Below are positions 45,221-57,344 of a stretch of 64,000 nt of DNA, piece by piece. The notes under the pieces were generated by a model. The model was given only the letters and a program-made list of their open reading frames with translations. It ran no database searches and had not been told where the DNA came from. The first letter of the stretch is position 1. Every line of letters begins with the position of its first letter. Origin of the DNA: Dysidea avara. Lineage: Eukaryota; Porifera; Demospongiae; Dictyoceratida; Dysideidae. The translations under genes and the position numbers were made by a program. The stretch is from positions 7,192,614 to 7,256,613 of the forward strand of contig NC_089273.1 of assembly GCF_963678975.1 (NCBI RefSeq). The letters run 5' to 3'.

Positions 45221-46789
45221 ACAGAGGAATTTTCTTCCATAATTTCAGCAATTTTGTTGAATAGCAGACCACTGGGCAATTGGAACAAAATGAAAGTTAG
45301 TTTGTTACTATTATTATTATTAGAATTTATTACAGGTAAATTTGTAAGGCTGACAGTCTGTTAATTTACTTCGTATATACATACAGACCATCCACTCTTC
45401 TTTCTTCAGCACTATAGTTCTCCTTACCATAAACTTCTAAAACCAATTCACGATTTTTAAAATTCTGTATCTAAGTGATAGAAGATCCCATCATCATAAA
45501 AATTTCAGGAAATATAAATCAGTTTACACTTTGAACTTGCAGTTAATTTTAGACTTTTGCGAAGATGATATGTGTGGGTGCATGCGCAGTACTCGATAAC
45601 AACCAGCTGTTTTTTTCAACAAAATATAACTGGACTATAACAGTTTAAGACAGCCTAAATTAAATACATTTAATATTTTCACATGTGGTAAAGTTAAAAG
45701 TTACAGAGGATTTTTTGATTGCTGCTCTGATGTGATTTTTAAAAGTGATAATGCGAAAATGTTACAAACGATAGCAACTACCACATACAAGCAGAGATCC
45801 ACATTGCTTTCTAGAAACAGATTTTATATTTTATGTGTATAAAAATATAATAATACAGAGCTATTTTAGTGCAGCTTGTTTGTTTGGCTGTATATCTGAA
45901 CATCTTCACATGTGTGATCCTAGTTTCATCATAGCATTAAATTTTTTGTACCATTAAAATTTCTATGTCAGTCTTTGGGTGACATTGTAAATCGCTAAAA
46001 CTAGCCAAACTAATCCTATTAGTTTGTTCTACAACTAGAAATAGGTTATAAAAACACTTTCTGATATCCTGATTACTGAAAATTGCAGCGGTTTGAGTAC
46101 TAGAGAAAATCACTCCAAGCCAGACAACCAGGAATTGCAATATAACACTTAAAGCACCGCCTATGTTTGTGTGTATGAAATATGAAAAATACAGCACTTG
46201 CGGGTGTTTCGAGGCAAATACAGCACTTGGCTTTGCCTCGTACTTCGCTATATGTCAGTTTTTATGAAAAATAACTTAATTAAGTGCATGGGGTGTTGAG
46301 GGATTGCTACATGGGAAGGCTTTAAAAAAATATCATTTTGACATTTTGGAAGTTTATGGTAAGGAGAACTATACATGTATAGGGTACCTGTTTTCTCACC
46401 ACTATCAAATGATTGTGGTGTGGTTGGATTTGGAAGGTGTACAAGGGCTCCGTCTGCCTGGGAGTACAATAATGTTCATTGTGTTCAGTAGTACTGAAAC
46501 TTAAAATATCTTATGTCACAATAACTATGGTATGTACAACTATAATGAATACAATTCTCTCCATTCAAGGCAAGCAATATTTTGTGGTGCACATCTAATG
46601 CATATATGACAGTGTAGTGTGTTTTCTAATAATGTAAGTGGTACAGTGGTGATGGAGCCATAGCCATTGACTGACTGCAACACAACTTATTGATAAATTC
46701 TGAAAGTGTGTTCTATCGAATTAGTTCCAATAACCACATTATCCACATAAATATGGGACATCCAGAATAAGTGGTGTGTTTTCTTTCAG
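45221..46789. other. Gene-free stretch
   Basis: A direct repeat AATACAGCACTTG occurs at 46188 and 46217. An 86-residue minus-strand frame at 45937-46197 has hydrophobic runs but no family resemblance and no start or splice support, so I leave it uncalled. Confidence 0.4.
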
Positions 46790-47215
46790 AAGATGATGCT
46801 TAAGTGTGGCACCAAGTAAGAAACGGACTACATATCAGCCCCAAAGGGACTCTACAAATTGATATATACACAACAATATTGTCATTACCTCAAAGTTTGG
46901 ATATAATTAAGATTTTATGTAGTAGTTATGGGCAAGTGTCCGGTGATCATAATTCACAGGTTAACACAATGTTTGTATCTACAGTTGATCTGGGGCATCT
47001 TCACATTGTTTACCAAGGACCTTCAACCTGTGGATGACTTGTGGTCCCTTCAAGTTATATTTATTGGCATAAAAGGCCCTATGATAGAAAGTGATGATCA
47101 TCTAGCATTACATAAATTTAGCATTAGATTTGAGGATGGAAGTTATCAAATTACATGGCCATGGAAAGGGATCAATACTTGCTTACCTGATAACTATGTA
47201 ATCTCTCTTCCACAA
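46790..47215 (+). pseudogene. BEL/Pao retrotransposon pol fragment
   Basis: The readable part is ESDDHLALHKF, EDGSYQITWPWKG and LPDNYVISLP. This is the stretch between protease and reverse transcriptase in BEL/Pao polyproteins (F-x-x-x-I.., W/LPWK, LP-x-NY). The frame is short and broken upstream. It stops where an oppositely oriented gag fragment begins. Confidence 0.55.
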
Positions 47216-47860
47216 TGATCACAAGCTCTCTTATGTAGGACAACCTTTTACAAAATTTCCAGGTTTTAAACAAATAAACCATCTACTCTCAGATCTCAAA
47301 TTCTAATTTCTTTCTAATAAATTCTTGTACTCCTCACACTGATCATTATAGTGGTCACCATTACAGAGAATGCAAGGGCACGCCCATTGCTAATTGAACA
47401 CTTTTATTATATCACTGATACTACTGAATACCTCCATTGGAATATTATTGGCTGGATGGTGACACTTTATCTGATGAGCTGGCCACGGTTTGTCTTTATA
47501 ATTAAAAGCATAGTGGTGAATATTCTCTGACTAACAAATTGAGAAATAGCTGCTCGTATAATTTTTACATATTCCAAATATTATTGGGCTGGTTTATAAT
47601 TCTTTCTTCTATTTTCACCACTTTAGTTGGAAATTTATAAAGGACTAAATGTATTAACATTCTCTGACTATTTGCACTCTCACCTTGAGCCTCCAATTGC
47701 CATAATATCTTTTCTATACAGTCGCAAGTTCTTTGTATCTCTGTAAACTTATTACACTGTACATGACCTTGGTAAATTTTGCAACCTAGAGTATAATGCT
47801 TCAACTATCACCTTTTTTCTACCCCATCTTTCTCAACTGCAAGATCATAATTTTTTGTTA
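47216..47860 (-). pseudogene. BEL/Pao retrotransposon gag fragment
   Basis: CDCIEKILWQLEAQGE and LVLYKFPTKVVKIEERI resemble the BEL/Pao gag region (DUF1759 type). Further along the strand is a zinc knuckle CILCNGDHYNDQC (CX2CX3HX4C, about 47337-47374), and then ICLKPGNFVKGC, a degraded second knuckle. Frameshifts and stops separate these blocks. The element is dead. Confidence 0.6.
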
Positions 47861-49026
47861 TCCACCAATACTAGAAATATTATAGTTGTTGCTGCTGTAC
47901 CCTTCAAAACACTTTTTAGGTGATTAAACTTTGATACCTTGGGTAAGAGCAACAACAACAAACCCGTCGTCATCAATTGTGGAAATAATCGACAACCTTA
48001 AATTCCAACACCTATCTTATTCATATGGCAATACAAACACTGTCTCTGTGGATACCAGTCCAACTGGCTCTTTATACTATGCGGTCTATGCCAACGTATA
48101 TAGACATTGAAGGATCATCAGTAGAAGCCCTTACTAGTGGATCCAGGATCAACAGCAACATTTATCTCCTTCAATCTATTCAAATGGATAGGCGGAAATA
48201 CTAACATACCACTCAGTGCATTGTCAAAACCTTCTGTTGCATCAAGAGATTACAACCAGTGGACAATCCCCATTGACATATCCGTTGACTCGAGTCATAC
48301 CATTTTTAAATAGTTATTTTAACAGGGAGACAACATCAGTGAACCTGTTTTTCAGCTCTGCCCTGAACAAACAAGCAAACATACATACATCAATAAATTG
48401 CAAATCAAAGCATGTGTGCTAATTAGTTCATGCACACATGTGATTGAAGTGTGTTGATAAGTTATCCATGTAATCCTTCCTGAATTGTGGAGTTAGAAAC
48501 TAATACTGCCGACAGCGATATTACAGAACTTACACATGAATCGAATCATGATCGCCTTTCATTGAGGAATCTGATAAACCAAACCTCATGTCTGTCAATC
48601 ACAGTACGTAAAAGTTATGGTGCCTTCTTTAGTAGACAATGTTATTTTATATGAAACGAGAGTAACCTATTCAGAAATCTACAAAAGTTTTGATATGCAA
48701 GTGATTCTTAATAATATTATACAGTAAAACTGGTTCTACATATAGCACACCACATAATGATGTATTAATAATAAAATAGTAATGAACACAATAATTTAGG
48801 CAATGTTCTCTTCATTACAGAAGCCATAAAGGTCTATATGATACTTCCTTTTCCAAGAATTGATTATGATTACTGATAAGCTAAATATGGATAAAGGTAA
48901 ATCCCACATACCCAATCAATGTATTAACATTAGAATCCCAACTTATGCTACATATTTATATAATAATTGGAGCCAAACCACAAAAATGTGCTCTTCAAAT
49001 ACTGTACTTACTGTCATCATTGATTA
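47861..49026. other. Gene-free stretch, possibly decayed retrotransposon
   Basis: No recognisable protein block. It lies upstream of the gag fragment on its strand and could hold decayed LTR or leader sequence; no paired LTRs were found. Confidence 0.35.
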
Positions 49027-49032
49027 TTTATT
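49027..49032 (-). terminator. AATAAA candidate for NB-ARC gene 2
   Basis: AATAAA on the minus strand, 333 bp beyond the stop at 49365. Nearer noncanonical signals are possible. Confidence 0.3.
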
Positions 49033-49364
49033 AAGGTAATGTACAGGGTCCCTTTGCCCAGTTTTATAGGTTTTGTAATCCTTTAACAAGTATAATAATT
49101 ATGTTTGTGTTACGGTTCCCAAAAGCCTTTAGACTTAGTGCATGAGTAATTGTATAAGTAATGTTATGGTAAAGTTGAAAGTTAACACAGAAAACTCTGG
49201 AACTCTGTACAAAAAAATAACCATCAGTTGATGGAAGTTGATTATGGTTGTGCAAAGTAAGCCATATTGAACCAATAGAATTACAGTTATACAAATATTT
49301 GACAATAACCTAATAAAAAATTTGAAGTCTGAGTGTACTATTGCTTGGCTGCAAACAAACGTGC

Positions 49365-51190
49365 TTAACAATTAGGAGCAACTTCTTGTTGCTTGATTTG
49401 CATATTAGCTTTTATCAGTGATATTTCATCATCATATTCAGTAGATGATAAATATTGGTAAACCATTTCTATATGAGGTGATCCTGCTTGTAATGCGGCA
49501 TCAATCTGTTGAACTTCTTTTATAAGTAGTTTAAAAGTGGGTAATATTTGTAGGCTTATCATATTGTACTCATTTGTCTTTAACTGCATAACTTCACTAT
49601 TCCTATTCATAAGATCCAGCAGTTCCCCATCACAATATGGGATAGCTTTTTGCAAAATTGAGATTCCTCTTTGTGCTACCAGTCCATTCGCATATGTGTT
49701 CACAAATGTTTCTACTGCTCTGATTAAATTTTGGTAGCTTTTTTGAGCAAAGTAACATTGTACACTTTGAGTAAATTTTCTATTAATATTGTAAGTATTG
49801 TTTAATATTTTACGACAGTCACTTATCAATGATTCAATGTCATCACTTAATGATGGCAAAAATGTTGCAAGGTGTTGTGATTTTGTCATAGTTTCTCTCA
49901 ATAGTAATATAGTCTCATGTGGATCAGTTACAATGGACAAACTGATTTGTTGCATGCAAGATGGTATCATATCATATTCTAGCCAAATTAGCTTATACTT
50001 TAAATAATCTGTAACAGAAAGTGATGACACATCGCATATTCCATACCACTTTAGAAATTCTTTACTTAATTCTTTTTTAACTTGTCTAGCTCTACCTAAA
50101 TACGGTGTCATTGTGAGTACTTCAATGCTGTCCATATGCTCAGTGATGTATCGACTAATGACAGCGTGAACCTCAATATGATTTTGTATGTTGCCATGTG
50201 GAGGCATTGTAATATCAGTAAATTGAACTAAGCCATAGGACCATAGTACATCAACAATGTTCCTAGCTTCGTTTTCTGTAGAATTCCAAAGTTTGTGTAA
50301 AACTGCTCTTTGTAGTGAATTCCCTATTCCAGCAAATAATATCAGTAACTTGATGTTATGTGATAATGATTTTGATATTAATTCCAAAGTTGCTTCAATA
50401 CAACTCTTTACAGCATATTGACGACTCCTCTCAATGTTGTTCTTGTCAAAAGCTGTAAGTCCTTTTTCACATAAATTAGCTTTTGCAAATTGAATGGCTT
50501 CATGATAACATGATTTATGTTGTTTCAGATTGTGTAACAATTGTCCTCTTACAAGGGACAGAAGTAGTGGCCACAGGTGGACATCTTGAGCTAGTTCATC
50601 AAGTAAGCTTACATCGTCTTGTGACAGTTGACTGACATCAATTACTCCGCAGGTCAGTAGAGAGATAGCTTCACTTTGCTCCATTGGACCTACACTGACT
50701 ACCTGTTTGGTAGGTATGTATTGTTCAATGTTATTCATCCTGGTAGTGAGGACTATTTTACAGTTACTAAATGCCCTCACTATTGGCTCAACATCTTCAA
50801 CATACCAGACATCATCAATAATGACAAGAAGATTACGACAATAAAGACTTGTAAGTTGAGTGATTTTTTGTTCTACAGTATTAACATCACATTGTTTATC
50901 AGTTAATAAATTATATAATCCTTTCAGTTTCATACTGGGATCAGTAGCTTGTGGTCCAAGTTCTATAAACACTATACCATCCCTGAATTGTTCCTTTATG
51001 AAAGGATGATGGCACAAAGCAGTGACAATAGACGTTTTGCCAAATCCACCAGCTCCAGTAATTGTTAAACTTGTTCCATAACTATTAGGTTCAATGGATG
51101 ATTGGTTTAACTTACTCACCATTTTATCCAATAGTTGCTGACGACGTACATATTTAGGTGACAGTGGTGGAGGTTGTGGACATGTTATAC
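49365..51190 (-). CDS. NLR-like gene 2, NB-ARC exon (last coding exon seen)
   Basis: An open frame of about 607 codons begins right after the acceptor GATGTTCTACTTCAG (AG at 51192-51191) in phase 1, with no ATG at the 5' edge. It is therefore an internal or last exon. Motifs in order: proline-rich ITCPQPPPLSP, P-loop GAGGFGKTS, Walker B LLVIIDDVW, KIVLTTRM, HLWPLLLSL, winged helix, MHD-like VEVHAVISRYI, then about 230 helical residues with no LRR, WD40 or TPR repeat. NB-ARC domains are nucleotide-dependent oligomerisation switches in apoptosis and innate immunity, acting in the cytosol. The same-strand exons at 62297 and 63317 have matching phases and would supply a linker and a CARD-like domain. 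It is intact to the stop, unlike the paralogue at 33272. Confidence 0.85.
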
Positions 51191-51756
51191 CTGAAGTAGA
51201 ACATCAGTAATGATAAGCACTTTTACAACTATGCAGTACATTCAAATGGCTCTCCATGGGTAAATTTAAACTACAAAAATTGTGGTGAAAATGACCATCT
51301 AAAGGTAGTTGTAACCGGGATAGGCATTTGAACTAAATCAGTCAAAAACACTAAGAGAGGTCAATATAACTGCTGAATTACATATTTTGGTAATTTCAGT
51401 GTGTATTAATTGTCAAGTCTACTATGGTAAAGGTCGGATGAGTAGCTAAATGGTTAATTTACATTGGTACATTGGTCATTATAACATTATTGTGGTTAAT
51501 ACTGTTACATCCCGCAATGAAAAGTGAACATAGAGAACATAGCATTTATGTATAATTTAAAAACTCTATAAGATTAGGTATGTTTAAAGTATTAAGATTC
51601 AGTATGTAACGATATAATATTATGTCATGGATTTATGTTGTTACTAGTGATGAATGACTCATTAATTAATGTAAACAAACAAACAAAACAAACTAATAAA
51701 CACATATTTTGTGATGAGGGTTAATTTTACAACAGATGGTTAAAATGGCCATGCAC
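51191..51756. other. Start of the long TE-filled intron of NLR-like gene 2
   Basis: No repeat recognised directly next to the NB-ARC exon. The intron would run to 62296 and contains R3, M2, M3, M4, hAT and E1 copies listed separately. Confidence 0.4.
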
Positions 51757-52545
51757 AAGTACACAAAAATTGGAATTTAAAACTAGAGTAGGGACCATAG
51801 CACATTGATAAAAAGTACTGAAACAAGCTGGAGTAGTCGACGATATCAAATCACAGTAAAACAATAAGAAGTGTTATATCCCTACTGTGCTTGTGTTTAC
51901 TTGTTTGTATACTTTTTTTGCAAAAGATTATTATAACTGGCAAACCCACGCATACCATGTGCCCCGGCTGTATCAATTATTATCCAAAAAGTGAAGTATC
52001 CATTACGATTTATTGTCGGCTATGTTCAATCTGTTACACAGCAGTACAAATTAAGAACTGTTTAAAAAGCACCTCTGCAATCAAAATAGCCACTACGAAA
52101 AATACGGACAATTTCCGCTACGAAGGGAAGCAATCATGTGCTACTGCCAAATCTACACTTGTTGCTGTCAGCAAAGATGAATGGGTCACAAAGGAGAGCA
52201 CTGGTAAGTCCATGAAGAATGCATTGTATGTACTGCAGTATGCCAAAAGGTACCTCTCGGGCTGAAGCAATGTCAAACAGTGAAAAAATCAAGCCCGTAG
52301 CCTTAGCCGCTATCGAGATATGCTTGTCTGAAGGCATCAGTCAGTCAGCCAGTCAGTCACTAGAAAATTCTGTAATATAATTTTTAAAAATTCCATATCA
52401 ACTTGTTGAAAACATTTTGGGTGAATCTGAAAGCTTGTTTGAGTTTAGTTTTACCTAACCAATACTGCCTCATCATCGTCAGGGAAAATTTAGGCTGGTT
52501 TTTGGGTGGTATTATTTCATGGGCCATGGCAATTCCTATCATACA
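51757..52545 (-). mobile_element. R3 element copy 2
   Basis: Reverse orientation relative to 57345-58456, with one fold-back arm only (51783-51892). Then follow GCATACCATGTGCCCCGGCT, the GTAAGTCCATGAAGAATGCA region, a CAGT-rich tract at 52338-52368, and AACCAATACTGCCTCATCAT. Open frames on both strands (51891-52265 +, 52134-52337 -) are poorly conserved against copy 3, so no gene is called. Confidence 0.65.
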
Positions 52546-52659
52546 GTACTATCGCACTGTATGATGATGGTACATAAGGTTATTTTGAACACTTAGCTAG
52601 AGGTTGAAGGGACTATGGGATATCTGGGTTATATCATGAGGTCATAATATATTATTATA

Positions 52660-53088
52660 CTGAGGAGATTGTCCTACTCTCATATACCCCTGTAGAAGGG
52701 TGTTACAGTATCGTGAAGTTATGACGTAGCATTTCTGAGCTCACCTGTTTTTCTTTGTATAATTAATGATGTCATTAGTTGAACATGATATCGATTGAAC
52801 ATGTGCCTAACAACGTTGCTAGCAACCAAATTATCTCCAGCTCTATGCATTTCTCACTGAACTACAATATTATTGTTCCTTTGTGGGTTAAGACCACTTT
52901 GTAGGCGTTTCTTGCTAGGCCATTCGCGAATACGACTATCCTGATCGTCATGAGTGTGAAATGGTGCTAATGATTCTTGCACTTTTATGGCTGCCCATAT
53001 GTCACAAACTACAACATCTTGTCGTTGCATCATAACTTCACGATACGCCCTTCTACAGGGGTATATGAGAGTAGGACACTCTCCTCAG
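52660..53088. mobile_element. Fold-back MITE with TA duplication, 429 bp
   Basis: Inverted arms of about 70 bp: CTGAGGAGA, then CCTACTCTCATATACCCCTG and TATCGTGAAGTTATGA on the left and their complements on the right, ending CTCCTCAG. It is flanked by TA (or TATA: 52656-52659, 53089-53092), fitting the Tc1/mariner group. It has no transposase. Confidence 0.8.
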
Positions 53089-53092
53089 TATA

Positions 53093-54319
53093 TGTGGCTA
53101 GATTTTACAAAACCGATCCAAATCGCACATCAGGCAAAATCTAACTAACACCACCAGTGGATAGCTACACTATTGTACTACTAGTTTTGACCCTCAGTAC
53201 TACTCAAACTACTCGAGGCTGGTTTTAACAGATGTCTTTTCTGGGTGGTGTGGAGTGCTCAAATGGCAGTTTCAGGCCTTGTGAAGGACCTGGCTTGGTA
53301 AGAATCAGTGGTTTACTGGTGGACAGCCTTATAATGTTGGCCAGACATTTTCTCTGTTGATTTTGCTACATATCAGCCACTAAGGAGCAAGCACAGCCCC
53401 GTAATTTTGTGTCTGGACTCCAATCGTGATTTGCCTCCATTTTGAGGTCTATCTCTTGCCCTACCCGCCACCCTCCACCCCTTTGTGAGCACTCGTGATA
53501 CTACTTCACACATCCAAATGCTCAGATTTTCTATCTTATTTGGTGGGAAACTCTACAAGCAGCTACAAGTACTGGAAGTGGCCTGAAAGGAAACAGATTT
53601 ATGCATGTTTTGTGTAAATTTCACAAGCGTGCTTGCTATCCTTGGAAAGTTATGCTGGCTTCAATTCTTTAAAACCATTTATCTCGAAACTTCTAATGTG
53701 CGATTTAGATCATTTTCCCAATATCCAGTCACATATATATTATGAACTCTTGATAATAAATGAATATATCTTACAAAGTTAAAATAAACAAGTACATCCT
53801 TGGGTCATTACTACCAAAAAATTGGTCGCTTGAATTGCAGGTAAAACAACTAGGCCTGAGCTGAATATGCTCAAAATTTTACCTATTATTGTTTCCAGAA
53901 TTTCCCAAAATTTTCTCCTATTCTTTTTTAATTCTTTTATCTAGCCTATTATTCCATAATAATGCTCACGTAGTTTCTGTAGCTATAGTCACTTAATTCT
54001 CAAGATGCTGATATAAGTAGTTTTGCCAGAATTAATAATAGCTAGTCATAAATGAAGCATTTCACCTTACACATAATAGTTATAGTCATTACAACAGACG
54101 TAAAATAGCTATCGGGAGTATAACAAAAGAGTTTTTGATTATCAGTGTATTAAAGCTGTAGCTATAGCTACATGCTAAGTTTAGTGGATAATGATATCAA
54201 TATGTTTGTTGAAAGACTTAAAGAAGATACACTGGTATAAGAGTACAGGTTTCAGAATTGCAGATAATCATGCAATTAAATCCCTGATGCTGTCTGCAGA
54301 TTGTTAACATGAAACGAGC
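53093..54319. other. Intronic gene-free stretch
   Basis: It contains a terminus-like phrase TATTATGAACTCTTGAT (53742-53758) shared with the MITE at 25789, and CTATTATTCCATAATAATGC phrases (near 53945) of the M4 type. No gene is seen. Confidence 0.4.
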
Positions 54320-54610
54320 TGACTGCTTTATTAGAGTATTTGAGCGTTCTATTAGAGTATATCGATCTTTAAGAGATTTTTCAGCTCCTTTCAGCCAGCA
54401 CTCCTGTCAGCTTTATATCATTCTTAGAAGTTTAGTACTTTCTTCTAGGTAATCAAGAAGAGGCACGCCCCTTAATTCCATTGATTATTCCTGTGGACAT
54501 CCGATAATTCTAAAATTATTCCCGTAACCATCCTATTATTCCGGAATTATTCTCACGAAATTGGTGACCTATTATTCTCAAAATTATGCTGGCATATTAG
54601 GTGCAGGCCT
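54320..54610 (+). repeat. M4-like box-rich fragment
   Basis: Two tandem boxes (54320 and about 54346-54368) are followed by repeated CTATTATTCC / AAAATTATGCTGGCATA phrases. The same order (boxes, then ATTATTC phrases) occurs at 59190-59400 and 60192-61016. Confidence 0.5.
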
Positions 54611-54979
54611 AAAAACAACCTAAAAATTTGTGTCATTTGTACTTTTTTGAATTTAAAGTGTATCTCCAGTCTTACTTCCCATGGTAGTATGTTAGATATT
54701 TTATCAGACTTAAAGCAAAATGTCATAATTCATTATTTTTCATGCAGATTAATCTTTCATAATATTTACACTGAATCAATCTATTTTACTAGATTTCCTC
54801 TACTAGAATATTTTTTTTTTAGCAGTAATGGACAACTACCTTGGTATAACTGTGATTTCCAGCCACATTCTTTGATACTAGATATATCTTTTTATTGAAG
54901 ACACTAAACCACACAGTTAAGGCTTGGAAACTCTGTATAAGTTATTGCAATTGCAGGTAAAAAATCATACTATAGGAAA

Positions 54980-55960
54980 TCAAGACACATGGTAGACCAA
55001 GTCCCAAGAAACCAGCACCCCACAACGTGAGTATATTGGCCAGAAGAAATAAACGCAATTTTCAGATATATGTAGGTCCATGATCACTTATCTGATTGCA
55101 AAAAAATCTACAGTAGAGATGCCAATCTGCTAGGGGAGCTTACACACCACATTCACTCAAGCCATTTTCAAGATACAAACAATATAAGTTTTGGTTTTTT
55201 CTTTATCTTTCGCATACTTTGCAAAAAGTGTTATAAAACACAAATGTGTTATCCAATCACAATAGAGTTTGGCACAATAAAAGGGAATCCAAAATTGACT
55301 CTTAGTATCAAGTTTGGTGCAAATGTGGAAAAAAAACTAGGAGTTATGACCAATTATTCAAGCAAACAAGAACAATTTGTGACCGGATTTGCAAAAAGGT
55401 ACCTTTTCCACACATTTGACATACCAACGAACAAAATGATGTAACACTGGACTCCTTATACTGATTAACTTGCTCTTAGTATCAAAATGTAGCCAGATGC
55501 TTTAGCTACCTTCACTGAAAATTGCAAGCAATTATATGCCATGATCAAAAAGTTATGAAGCTTTTAAGTTCAAAAAATAGGTCAAAAGTTGTGTGTGAAA
55601 AAGGTACCTTTTCGCAAATCCGGTCACATTTGTTGTCACATCTATAGGGTAAACAAACCACTTCATGGAATGAATTTAAAATTAGTTTAAGGATAAATTA
55701 CTAATCATAGGAGTGCTTTTTGGTGGTTTGAAAGGAACTAAGAAAAAGACTGTGGAGATATAGAACAAAACCCCAAAGGAGTGTAACAATTGCGCGATTG
55801 ATTTCCATGATTAAAATAATGTAAGTTTTTATGCCTATCAGTTATGTCTATCAGGCAAACCACTTAAGGGAATTAGTATGTACATGGATTAGCCATACAA
55901 AAGGCCTATCTGTAGTATAGAAGAATCTGACTAAAAGCTACTGACTTATGAATCAAAATT
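54980..55960 (-). mobile_element. E1 module, solo, diverged and interrupted
   Basis: It begins CAAGACACATGGTAGACC (hairpin side) and follows E1 backwards: GAGTATATTGGCCAGAAG, AGTTTGGCACAATAAAAGGG, GAGTTATGACCAATTATTC, then after the nested MITE GTTGTCACATCTATAGGGTA. It fades near 55960 before the box. An intact M2 MITE sits inside. Confidence 0.65.
55379..55627. mobile_element. M2 MITE, 249 bp, nested in E1
   Basis: GTGACCGGATTTGCAAAAAG..TTTTCGCAAATCCGGTCAC with KpnI-like GGTACC near both ends. ATTT is duplicated (55375-55378, 55628-55631). Comparison with uninterrupted E1 copies gives the empty site (..CAAT.TGTTGTCAC), making this the best-defined insertion of the family. Confidence 0.85.
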
Positions 55961-55984
55961 CAACTACAGTACAGTCCATTTATA

Positions 55985-56200
55985 ACTTCACACATGCGTG
56001 GCATTTTAGGCTTGGTGCCACGCAGCACCATGGTGCTTGCCACAGAACATTGTTGTGTGGCCCATGCCAGGTTTGTTGCTTGGCCCAAGCGAAGTTTGCT
56101 GTGTGGCACACGCGTGTGGCCCTCACTGGCTGCAACGTGTAGTCCTTGTGCCATGTGTGGCTGTCAACTACGTGTGTGTGTGTGTAAACCACAAACTCTA
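55985..56200. other. GC-rich patch with repeated GTGTGGC/GCCACA words
   Basis: A locally GC-rich stretch in AT-rich surroundings contains a GCGTGGC..GCCACGC hairpin (about 55996-56023) and many GTGTGGC-type words, ending in a short (GT)n at 56170-56187. Overlapping open frames occur on both strands, but none has a recognisable product. Confidence 0.45.
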
Positions 56201-56708
56201 CAGTAGTTATATGTATAGTACTGTACTATATGGCTGGGATGAAGCTTCGAATGTTTTGTGGGTTCAAAGGTCAAGTAAACTTTGGATTACGAAAGCATCC
56301 TTCGAATCTTTGCAATGCACTCATAGTCTACAAAAGGCCTACAAATAAAATTTGCTATCTTTATTGCAGTTGTCTTTTAGTGATCGATCTTCGTGTGTCA
56401 CGTCCACTTTTGAACCATCACAGTTTAGCTTGCTAGAGTAGTTGTAGCCTTAAAATACCTTACAATGTGATAGATAATGCATGGAAACGTCCTTTCAGCC
56501 ATTTGTTGGTGTTTACCTATCCATGATTGCAGTATGGTGGACATGCTCATTTGCATTCAATCAATCACACCATTTAGTACTGCTGCTAAGTACTTTCCAA
56601 AATGCTTACAAACTTATTAATAGGACCAGAAAGATAAAACTTAAGGAGAATGTGCATTAATTCTTAAACCCGCATAATCCAAAAAACTGGATTTGATACT
56701 CATGGGAG
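56201..56708. other. Intronic gene-free stretch
   Basis: Nothing recognised. Confidence 0.35.
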
Positions 56709-56757
56709 TTGCATGCTGGCTTCTTGGCTGCACGACACGCTACCGTGTGTCTTGATA
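56709..56757 (+). mobile_element. E1 3' terminus, solo
   Basis: TGCTGGCTTCTTGGCTGCAC and GACACGCTACCGTGTGTCTTGAT. Only the last ~50 bp of E1 are clearly present. Confidence 0.6.
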
Positions 56758-57344
56758 TAGAAACATTTTATGACTGTAGGTTTTAAAATAACATCAATCA
56801 TATTGTATTACATGTAACTGGTACATACTAAGGTATACATACTGTACTTATGTATTGAATTTGGTAAGCAATAAACCAACCTTTCTCCATACGCTTGTGT
56901 TCATACTTTAGTACTTCCCGTAATTCCAATTTTGATGATACATTTGCTGTGAACATGAAACAAAATTCTATAACAATACTGTAGACAAGCTCTACATATG
57001 TAACACAAACTATGCACTGAATGTTAATCCTGTAAGTAAAAGTACATAACAGGTCCTAAAACCTTCCTGGAATAAGTCAGTCACTGTACCATAATGTGAC
57101 CTGCTGAGCAAAAACCCAACTTAGTTTTCTCAAACTTCATACAATTCTTTGTCGTTTAGAGGAAATAAACAATAGGCTGCTAAGCTTCAGTCTTATCTGG
57201 TAGAGTTATAGCAATAGACAATAAGAAGATGCTCCACAATCTTTCAATTCCTTTTTCTGGCAATTTTTTTTTATTTGCCTGTTATTCCAAAAATTATTCT
57301 TGAAAATTGTGCCAGACAAAAGCATCATATATCGTACTGTATAG
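56758..57344. other. Intronic gene-free stretch
   Basis: Nothing recognised. Confidence 0.35.

Noticed and set aside
46304-46504. 66-codon plus-strand frame
   Set aside because: No family resemblance and no supporting signals, and it is too short to distinguish from chance.
47861-49026. LTRs for the BEL/Pao fragments
   Set aside because: No pair of long direct repeats bracketing 46.8-47.9 kb could be found by eye.
50676-50906. 76-codon plus-strand frame inside the NB-ARC exon
   Set aside because: It is the antisense shadow of the NB-ARC coding sequence. The same shadow appears opposite gene 1 at 33571-33795.
56037-56348. 103-codon frame over the GC-rich patch
   Set aside because: It overlaps open frames on both strands, has no recognisable domain, and the openness follows from base composition.
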